Source of the DNA: Proteobacteria bacterium UBA1847
Lineage (GTDB): Bacteria > Pseudomonadota > Gammaproteobacteria > Steroidobacterales > Woeseiaceae
DNA length: 7,260 nt
Reading direction: 5' to 3'
Assembly (NCBI GenBank): GCA_002338605.1
Contig: DDIP01000086.1
Coordinates: forward strand, 1 to 7,260
How positions within the stretch are numbered: the stretch's first letter is position 1; every line of letters starts with the position of its first letter. Positions 1 to 5,675 of this stretch are shown one piece after another. The translations under genes and the position numbers were made by a program. The notes below the pieces were generated by a model that worked only from the letters and a program-made list of their open reading frames with translations, ran no database searches and was not told where the DNA came from.

Positions 1-2643
1 CAGCTTTCCTTTGGCGCCAAAGCCGTTGACGACGGTGGTGGCGACAGCATTACGCCAGAGCTTAGTGGTGTGGGCAGCTGGACGAATGACGCAGGTACAT
101 TTGGTGTGAGCGCCTTCGCTTCCTACCAGGAGCGCGAATATTCGAATCGCACGGCGATCGGGCAAGGCTTCTTTGTCTGGCAAACTCCTTTCGATCCGAA
201 CACCCCGGCCTTCTCGAACGCCACCATCGTGAATCCACCGGACCCCGATCAACTGGCCGGATTCCGACCAAATGCCGCTATGGTGTACACCGAAGGTGAG
301 CGCGAACGCACGAACGCTTCCGTGACCATGCAATATGCGCCCAGCGACCGCATGACCTTCACGCTGGACGGGATGTATGCGCGGAACGACAAGAGCGAAA
401 AGAGTGTTGGCGATATGGCTTTCTTTGTTCGCCAGTTTGATTTTGCCCGTTTCGACGACGATCCTGTTGTCAGCATGCCTGACTTCCTCGGCGAGCCGCT
501 TGTAGCGGGTGGCGGCAGCGACTTCACCCAGGCGGGTAAGGAGCTTCCGTTCCGGAACGGCCTTATCAACATTCGAGACGAGTTGACTTCGATCGGCGCC
601 AATGTGGATTTTGTGGTCAATGACTCGTGGTCGATGAACCTTGACCTGTCTCATGCTGAAGCGACAGCCGGCGGTAATGGCCCTGGTGGCTCTATCTTTG
701 ATTCGCATTCCCTTGGCGGTCAGGCAGTCGCCTTCCAATTCATTGACGGCCGATCGGACATCCCGAACTACATCCAGGCCATCGCGGACGGCTCCGGCCC
801 GACCAGTACGGTGGTCAATGGGCAGGTGGTTAACTTTGCAGGTGGCAATGCGAATGGCATCATGGAAAAGTCAGATCTTGGTTCTCAGTGGATCTTTAAG
901 AATTTCAGCGACCAGGAAAGCACCATCGACCAGTTCCAGTTAAAGGGCTCATGGGACAATGGCGGCGCAGTCACAGCCAATTTCGGTATGGGCTATTACG
1001 ATAACTCGATTCAGCAGCAGACTCGTAATACGTCAGAGGAACTCGGCGGCTGGAATACAGGCTTCATTGGCGATGTCGTGGCGTTGATGGGAGAAGATGC
1101 TATTGAAACAATCTGCATCTCCTGCCAGTTTAACGACAATGACAATCTCATCCTGTCGGAACAACAATTGGTCGCCGATTACATCGCCGCCGGCGGAACA
1201 ATAGCCCCGGGCGCCAGCCTGAGAGTTGGGGGGCAGGAAGCGTTCTACATCGACCCGCTAGCATTCGCCCAGGCCTTTGACGGCTTCACCAGCGGCGGCG
1301 GGGCAGTTTACGACTTCAATAACCGCAAAACGACAGGCTCAAACGATCGTAGGATCGACGAAGATGTTACGTCAGTGTACGGCGAGATTGTCCTCGATGG
1401 CGAAGTCAGCGACATGCCGTTGCAGGTTGTGGCCGGGCTGCGCTATGAAGACACGAACGTCAAATCCACATCGATTCAGTCGATCCCGGTTGCCAAGGCC
1501 TGGGCATCGGATAACGACTTCGTCACGATATTTGGACCCGAAGCAGCGGCAGTGTCACAGAAATTCAGCTATGACAACCTTCTGCCGAATCTCGATATCT
1601 CGTTGGAGCCCACAGACAACATAAAATTGCGTGCCTCGATGAGCAAAACCATCGCGCGTCCGGAATTGTCCAGTATGTTCGTCGATACCAGTGCCGGTAA
1701 TCCGACAACGGCGACGGCACTGGGTGGCGTTGCCAGCGGTAGCAGGGGTAACGCGCAACTGGTACCGCTGGAGTCCGATAACCTCGACTTGTCGTTCGAG
1801 TATTACTACGGTGAAGGCAGTGCCTTTACTGTCGCCTACTTCGACAAGTCGATATCGAACTTTATCGGCAACGAGCAGATAACGACAAACCTGTTCGGTC
1901 TGACCGATGTCTCCACCGGCCTACCGGGTACGGTTTCGGGCGACGCCCTGGCGGCATTGCAGGCGCAAGGCTGGCAGGCGACTGAGACGAACCTGTTCAC
2001 GATGACGGCTATCCTTGCTAATCCGCAGGATTTCCCGGGTGGTGCTTCTGAGTTTATCGACCCCAGTGAGCCGGGAGGCGCCGCGCAGTCATCGAATATA
2101 GCCACGGCGTATGACATACCCCCTCAGGCAGGCGATCCGTTGATGAGTTTTCTCGTCCAACAACCCACGAACGCGGAGAATGCTAATATCGATGGTTGGG
2201 AGGTCGCCTTGGTGCACTTCTTTACTGGTCGCTTCGAGGGATTCGGCATTAACGCCAACGTGACCTTTGTCAACGGTGACGTCTCATACAACAATACTCT
2301 TCCTGAGTCTGAGGATCAGTTCGCCCTGACGGGCTTGTCGGATTCGTGGAATTTCATCGCCTTCTACGAGAACGACACGTGGAGTGCGCGTGTTCTGTTC
2401 AACCATCGTGATGAGTTCCTGGAGAACACTAACGTCGGTAACCGCATACCGCGGTATGTTAAAGAGTACGAGCAGCTTGACTTCAATGTTGGCTATCGTG
2501 CGACCGAGAATCTGACGATTACTCTTGAGGGCATCAATATGCTGGATGAGCCAATCATCTATCGTGGCCGCACAGAAAATATGGTACAGGCCTATATAGA
2601 AGGCGATCGACGCCTGATGTTGGGTGCGCGGTACAACTTCTAG
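1..2643 (+). CDS. TonB-dependent receptor, C-terminal part (5' end outside window)
   Basis: The reading frame is open from base 1 and ends at TAG 2641-2643, giving 880 visible residues. The GTG at 70 is internal and is not the start, because the frame continues upstream with receptor-like sequence. The protein should be an outer-membrane beta-barrel that imports a ligand using TonB/ExbBD energy. Supporting marks are a late-barrel signature (fragment residues about 545-610: SKTIARPELS, then QLVPLESDNLDLSFEYYY and AYFDKSISNFI), the RIPRYVKEYEQLDFNVGY segment, and the C-terminus LMLGARYNF ending in the terminal Phe used for barrel assembly. These match the Xanthomonas/Caulobacter type of receptor, often linked to sugar uptake. 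Signal peptide, TonB box and most of the plug are missing here. A CISC pair (C372, C375 of the fragment) may form a loop disulfide. The ligand is unknown; the neighbouring sugar-type genes suggest a carbohydrate. Confidence 0.93.
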   Translation, partial: QLSFGAKAVDDGGGDSITPELSGVGSWTNDAGTFGVSAFASYQEREYSNRTAIGQGFFVWQTPFDPNTPAFSNATIVNPPDPDQLAGFRPNAAMVYTEGERERTNASVTMQYAPSDRMTFTLDGMYARNDKSEKSVGDMAFFVRQFDFARFDDDPVVSMPDFLGEPLVAGGGSDFTQAGKELPFRNGLINIRDELTSIGANVDFVVNDSWSMNLDLSHAEATAGGNGPGGSIFDSHSLGGQAVAFQFIDGRSDIPNYIQAIADGSGPTSTVVNGQVVNFAGGNANGIMEKSDLGSQWIFKNFSDQESTIDQFQLKGSWDNGGAVTANFGMGYYDNSIQQQTRNTSEELGGWNTGFIGDVVALMGEDAIETICISCQFNDNDNLILSEQQLVADYIAAGGTIAPGASLRVGGQEAFYIDPLAFAQAFDGFTSGGGAVYDFNNRKTTGSNDRRIDEDVTSVYGEIVLDGEVSDMPLQVVAGLRYEDTNVKSTSIQSIPVAKAWASDNDFVTIFGPEAAAVSQKFSYDNLLPNLDISLEPTDNIKLRASMSKTIARPELSSMFVDTSAGNPTTATALGGVASGSRGNAQLVPLESDNLDLSFEYYYGEGSAFTVAYFDKSISNFIGNEQITTNLFGLTDVSTGLPGTVSGDALAALQAQGWQATETNLFTMTAILANPQDFPGGASEFIDPSEPGGAAQSSNIATAYDIPPQAGDPLMSFLVQQPTNAENANIDGWEVALVHFFTGRFEGFGINANVTFVNGDVSYNNTLPESEDQFALTGLSDSWNFIAFYENDTWSARVLFNHRDEFLENTNVGNRIPRYVKEYEQLDFNVGYRATENLTITLEGINMLDEPIIYRGRTENMVQAYIEGDRRLMLGARYNF

Positions 2644-2680
2644 AGGTAGAAGTCGGCAAGACCAGAAGCAGGTACCAGGG

Positions 2681-2707
2681 AACCCACCGGCATGCCGGTG
2701 GGTTCTT
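2681..2707 (+). terminator. Candidate intrinsic terminator of the receptor gene
   Basis: A 10-bp GC-rich stem (2681-2690 with 2695-2704, loop CATG) lies 37 nt after the receptor stop. The 3' side continues as TTCTT, a weak and interrupted U-tract. Its position fits termination, but the poor U-run makes it less certain than a textbook terminator. The second hairpin at 2712-2733 has no U-run, so it may act as a backup pause or an RNA end-protecting structure. Confidence 0.45.
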
Positions 2708-2733
2708 CGGTACCCACCGGCAATTCGGTGGGT
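2682..2733. repeat. Two tandem 22-nt palindromic units
   Basis: Two 22-nt units lie at 2682-2703 and 2712-2733, separated by 8 nt (TCTTCGGT). They are identical except for three central bases. The first extends to a perfect 24-bp palindrome at 2681-2704 (stem 2681-2690 with 2695-2704, loop CATG). The second pairs 2712-2719 with 2726-2733 around a 6-nt loop. The right arm of unit 1 (2693-2703) is also exactly complementary to the left arm of unit 2 (2712-2722), which allows an alternative 11-bp hairpin. The array starts about 40 bases after the receptor stop. It could be a tandem transcription terminator, a REP-like extragenic palindrome, or an mRNA-stabilising 3' structure. Confidence 0.9.
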
Positions 2734-2751
2734 CATAGTCGTCCGAGAAAA

Positions 2752-2780
2752 TTGCAATTTCATTGGTCTGAACCAATAAA
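2752..2780 (+). promoter_or_regulatory. Probable sigma70-type promoter for the Gfo/Idh-MFS genes
   Basis: TTGCAA at 2752-2757 (4/6 to TTGACA) and AATAAA at 2775-2780 (4/6 to TATAAT) are separated by exactly 17 bp. They lie 25 to 53 bases before the TTG start at 2805. The -35 element sits inside a 12-bp perfect palindrome, AAATTGCAATTT (2749-2760). The placement after the hairpins and before a strong ribosome binding site supports a new transcription unit beginning here. The assignment is by eye and both boxes are imperfect. Confidence 0.45.
2762..2777. promoter_or_regulatory. Candidate operator (GntR/FadR-like inverted repeat)
   Basis: A perfect inverted repeat ATTGGT-CTGA-ACCAAT fills the spacer between the proposed -35 and -10 boxes and touches the -10, a classic repressor position. 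TGGT/ACCA half-sites with a short spacer are typical of FadR-subfamily GntR regulators, many of which control sugar-acid or carbohydrate genes. The usual spacer in that family is often 3 nt rather than the 4 seen here. No regulator gene lies in the window, so the cognate protein is unknown. Confidence 0.55.
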
Positions 2781-2791
2781 TATCACCGACC

Positions 2792-2799
2792 GAGGGGGG
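2792..2799 (+). promoter_or_regulatory. Ribosome binding site deciding a TTG start
   Basis: GAGGGGGG lies 5 nt before TTG 2805 (the GAGG core is 9 nt away). It supports this rare start codon, because no ATG or GTG occurs in frame between it and the Rossmann glycine motif. Confidence 0.75.
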
Positions 2800-2804
2800 T
2801 AACC

Positions 2805-3932
2805 TTGAGTATCAGAATCGGAATAGTTGGTCTGGGTTTTGGCGCAGAATTCATCCCTATCTACCAGGCGCATCCGTCCGCAGAGCTGGTTGCCGTGTGT
2901 CAACGATCGCAGGCATCGCTTGATGAATGTGCGAATCGATATTCAATTCCAAAACGCTATACCAGCTATGACGAAATGCTGGCCGACCCTGACATTGATG
3001 CCGTGCATATCAACACGCCCATTCCGATGCATGGTCAGCAGTCTATCCAAGCCCTGAAGGCGGGAAAACACGTCGCTTGTACGGTGCCGATGGCAACGAC
3101 AGTTGAAGAGTGCGAAGAGATTGTGCGTCTCTGTGAGTCGTCGGGGCTCAAGTACATGATGATGGAGACTGTGGTGTACTCCCGAGAGTATCTTTTCATG
3201 AAAGAACTCTTCGACAAGGGCGAACTTGGCGATATTCAATTTCTCAAAGCATCGCATCAGCAGGACATGGAAGGCTGGCCGGATTACTGGCCGGGCTTGC
3301 CTCCAATGCATTACGCGACGCACTGTGTCGGGCCGGTTCTCGGGATAGCCCAAAAAGATGCGTTGTCTGTTACCTGTTTGGGTTCGGGGCGTATCCGACC
3401 TGAATTACAAAAACACTACGGATCGCCATATGCGATTGAGTCCTGCCATATCAAATTGGCCGACTCAGATGTTGTCGGGCATGTCTACCGGTCTTTGTTT
3501 GATACCGCGCGGCAGTATCGAGAGGGCTTTGAGGTTTATGGCTCGAAGAAATCAGTGGAGTGGCCTTTAATTGAAGGTGAAGAACTCGTCGTGCATACGG
3601 CCGGCAAGCCGGAAGACGAAATTCCAGAGCGTGTAGCCTGCCCGGATTATGCGCACTTACTGCCCGATGCAATCGCGCGCTTCACTCAAGCCGGTGTTTA
3701 CAACAAAGACGACGCAGAGCATCTGTCATTCACGCAGGGCGGCGGGCACGGCGGGTCTCACCCGCACCTGGCGCACCAGTTTGTGAATATGCTGGAAACA
3801 GGTATACAAGCGTATCCCGGGCCGCGGGCATCAGCGAATATCACTTGCGTCGGAGTGCTGGCCCACGAATCGGCGATGAACAATGGCGTCGAAATAGCGT
3901 TGCCTGAATTCACGCTTGGTGGTGACATATGA
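2805..3932 (+). CDS. Gfo/Idh/MocA-family NAD(P)-binding protein with altered EKP motif
   Basis: This 375-residue protein has the usual family length. The N-terminal Rossmann fold begins at once (IGIVGLGFGAEF, glycines at 6, 9, 11, 13), which supports the TTG start. The motif that is normally EKP after 'GKHV' reads T93-V94-P95, so the catalytic lysine is replaced by valine. The C-terminal domain carries YMMMETVVYSRE (117-128), MHYATHCVGP (168-177, His169 and His173) and HGGSHPHL (315-322). The arrangement recalls Gfo/Idh/MocA members that use bound NAD for transient oxidation of a sugar, including the GH109 glycosidases, more than simple dehydrogenases; that comparison is from memory of the families. 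It is probably cytoplasmic, as no signal peptide is seen. The MFS gene follows closely and is likely co-transcribed. The substrate is unknown. Family assignment is firm; a glycosidase or lyase role is speculative. Confidence 0.92.
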   Translation: MSIRIGIVGLGFGAEFIPIYQAHPSAELVAVCQRSQASLDECANRYSIPKRYTSYDEMLADPDIDAVHINTPIPMHGQQSIQALKAGKHVACTVPMATTVEECEEIVRLCESSGLKYMMMETVVYSREYLFMKELFDKGELGDIQFLKASHQQDMEGWPDYWPGLPPMHYATHCVGPVLGIAQKDALSVTCLGSGRIRPELQKHYGSPYAIESCHIKLADSDVVGHVYRSLFDTARQYREGFEVYGSKKSVEWPLIEGEELVVHTAGKPEDEIPERVACPDYAHLLPDAIARFTQAGVYNKDDAEHLSFTQGGGHGGSHPHLAHQFVNMLETGIQAYPGPRASANITCVGVLAHESAMNNGVEIALPEFTLGGDI

Positions 3933-4054
3933 GCGCTACGCAAGCAACAGTCGCGGAGTTTAGTGAGGCTCAGAAACACTGGTTGATCATTCTGAATTAC
4001 GGTTGTCGACATATTTTCTTTTCACAGCATCCACCTATCCTAAGGAAAAAATAG
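3929..4054 (+). CDS. Possible 41-aa ORF between the Gfo/Idh and MFS genes
   Basis: ATG 3929 overlaps the preceding TGA as ATGA, an arrangement that allows translational coupling. The frame runs 41 codons to TAG 4052-4054, just before the MFS start at 4057. The product begins MSATQATVAEFSEAQKHW, continues with a short hydrophobic patch (LIILNYG), and ends in basic residues (ILRKK). I recognise no family. There is no clear Shine-Dalgarno sequence, and the end of the ORF contains the MFS ribosome binding site. It may be a small coupled peptide, the 5' remnant of a lost gene, or chance. Confidence 0.3.
   Translation: MSATQATVAEFSEAQKHWLIILNYGCRHIFFSQHPPILRKK
4042..4046 (+). promoter_or_regulatory. 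Ribosome binding site of the MFS gene
   Basis: AAGGA lies 10 nt upstream of ATG 4057. It selects this ATG over the longer TTG start at 4003 in the same frame, which would add 18 residues with no recognisable role and no clear ribosome binding site. Confidence 0.6.
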
Positions 4055-4056
4055 CC

Positions 4057-5511
4057 ATGGTCGACAATAGAAGGCGGTTATTCGTCGCCAGTTTCATGAC
4101 CTTGATTGTTGCAGGATTATTTTTCGGATTGCGTGCCAGTATTCTTGGTGATTGGGCCACACAATTTGGGTTTACCAAGAGTGAGCTTGGGGCCATTACA
4201 GGCGGCGGGTTTGTTGGCTTTGGGGTGGTCATACTGGTTGCGAGTGCTTTAGCTGAGAAACTCGGCTATGCAAAATTGCTGTGGGTAGCTTTTGTTCTGC
4301 ATGTACTTTCAGCAATTATTACGATTGCCGCCACGCCTGTATACGGTGATGGTAGCGCTGGTAATGAAGCTGCGTATTGGATGTTGTACGTTGGTATGTT
4401 TATGTTTGCCGTTGCCTGGGGTACCTGTGAGGCCATTATCAATCCCTTGACGGCGACACTTTATCCAAAAGAAAAAACACACTATTTGAATATTCTTCAT
4501 GCCGGTTGGCCAGGGGGTCTTATCCTGGGTGGCTTGATCGCTTACTTTTTTGCCAGTTCAGACGCGAGACTCTTTCAGGTACGTTGGGAAATTTTGGTTG
4601 GCCTGTTCCTTATTCCCACATTCGCGTACGGCTACATGCTATTCGGACAGAAATTCCCGCTCTCTGAGGCACGCGCAGCCGGCGTCACGTACATGAATAT
4701 GCTAAAGGAATTTGCCGCACCAGTTTTACTGTTTCTCCTTTTTCTCCATGCCTGTGTCGGCTACGTAGAACTGGGTACAGACAGCTGGATAATCAACATC
4801 ATGCAATACCTCATCGGCGGTGATGCATTCCTTCTGTTCATTTATACGTCATCAATCATGTTTGTGTTGAGATTCTTTGCCGGTCCAATTGTTCACCGTA
4901 TCAATCCCCTGGGGTTGCTATTCACCAGTGCCGTATTGGCGACAATTGGCCTGTTTATGCTGGGTTCCGTTGCTACGGGTGTGGCAATAATAGTCGCTGG
5001 CACAATATACGGCATTGGAAAAACCTTCTTCTGGCCAACCATGCTCGCTGTCGTATCTGAGCGTTTCCCGAGAGGCGGTGCGCTTACTCTCGGTGCCATT
5101 GGCGGAGTCGGTATGCTTTCAGCCGGGCTTCTGGGTGGACCTGGGATTGGCTATACACAGGACCATTTTGCCGCTGAATTTCTAGATGAAAATCATCCGG
5201 CTATTCATCAAGAATACGTCTCTGATCGTAAGCAAGGGTTTCTCCTGTTTCGTGAAATCGCCGGCCTGAACGGCGCAAAAGTAGGCGCACTTCTTGACAA
5301 GAACCCGGATGAATTGTCCGCTACCGAAATCGAAGAGCGCGCAATTCTTGAGGAGGCCTCAATCCGTGGAGGCCAAAGTGCTTTCAGGTGGACTGCTCTG
5401 GTTCCCCTGACCATGGCGTTTGGGTTCTTGCTATTAATATTCTACTTCCGAGCGCAGGGAGGCTACAAGGCCATTCAGCTCGGGAAGGAAGACAGTGCGA
5501 CAGGCTACTAA
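4057..5511 (+). CDS. Major facilitator superfamily transporter, sugar-type
   Basis: From ATG 4057 the protein has 484 residues. About 12 hydrophobic segments are visible, near residues 8-27, 44-65, 69-90, 102-125, 145-165, 175-195, 218-240, 253-275, 284-305, 308-330, 343-363 and 447-468, which fits the inner-membrane MFS fold. The segment WGTCEAIINPLTATLYPKEK after TM4 and the HAGWPGG at TM5 resemble the fucose-permease-like group of sugar/H+ symporters; this subgroup call is tentative. The final two helices are separated by a hydrophilic stretch of about 78 residues (366-443) rich in acidic residues, predicted periplasmic if the N-terminus is cytoplasmic. The gene follows the Gfo/Idh gene by 124 bases with no terminator visible between them, so the two are likely one operon and the carrier probably imports that enzyme's substrate. 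Confidence 0.88.
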   Translation: MVDNRRRLFVASFMTLIVAGLFFGLRASILGDWATQFGFTKSELGAITGGGFVGFGVVILVASALAEKLGYAKLLWVAFVLHVLSAIITIAATPVYGDGSAGNEAAYWMLYVGMFMFAVAWGTCEAIINPLTATLYPKEKTHYLNILHAGWPGGLILGGLIAYFFASSDARLFQVRWEILVGLFLIPTFAYGYMLFGQKFPLSEARAAGVTYMNMLKEFAAPVLLFLLFLHACVGYVELGTDSWIINIMQYLIGGDAFLLFIYTSSIMFVLRFFAGPIVHRINPLGLLFTSAVLATIGLFMLGSVATGVAIIVAGTIYGIGKTFFWPTMLAVVSERFPRGGALTLGAIGGVGMLSAGLLGGPGIGYTQDHFAAEFLDENHPAIHQEYVSDRKQGFLLFREIAGLNGAKVGALLDKNPDELSATEIEERAILEEASIRGGQSAFRWTALVPLTMAFGFLLLIFYFRAQGGYKAIQLGKEDSATGY

Positions 5512-5675
5512 AAAATTGAACGTCGATGATTATCTTCGGGTGATACCGGCTACTCTCCGCAGGTCGGCCGGGTTTGGTATGAGTGGAGTCATTGAACGGC
5601 TACCCGACTTCACATTATCTGCAACATAAAAAATTATCTGTTATTCCAATATAAACGGAACGAGGCCACGAACTG
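5512..5675. other. AT-rich intergenic region before the quinoprotein gene
   Basis: No ORF or clear intrinsic terminator is seen. An 8-bp direct repeat ATTATCTG occurs at 5614-5621 and 5633-5640, a 19-bp period. TTGAAC at 5592-5597 and TATAAA at 5650-5655 resemble -35 and -10 boxes, but neither has a partner at normal spacing. The quinoprotein gene may have its own promoter here, but I cannot place it confidently. Confidence 0.4.
5661..5665 (+). promoter_or_regulatory. Ribosome binding site of the quinoprotein gene
   Basis: CGAGG ends 10 nt before ATG 5676. The match is moderate. The ATG is fixed mainly by the lipoprotein signal peptide that directly follows it. Confidence 0.5.

Noticed and set aside
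2445..2458. 14-bp perfect palindrome CATACCGCGGTATG inside the receptor
   Set aside because: It encodes the RIPRY segment common in this receptor type, so the symmetry is most simply a codon coincidence.
70..2643. GTG at 70 as the start of the receptor gene
   Set aside because: The same frame is open back to base 1 and encodes barrel-like sequence; a receptor also needs a signal peptide and plug before this point.
2284..2763. Reverse-strand ORF of 159 codons across the receptor 3' end and hairpins
   Set aside because: It lies opposite clear receptor coding sequence, shows no recognisable domain and runs through palindromic intergenic DNA; a shadow frame.
4003..4056. TTG 4003 as the start of the transporter
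   Set aside because: ATG 4057 has a ribosome binding site and gives a standard MFS N-terminus close to TM1; the extra 18 residues have no support.
5515..5598. Repeated ATTGAACG at 5515-5522 and 5591-5598
   Set aside because: An isolated 8-mer pair 76 bp apart without symmetry or promoter geometry is likely chance.
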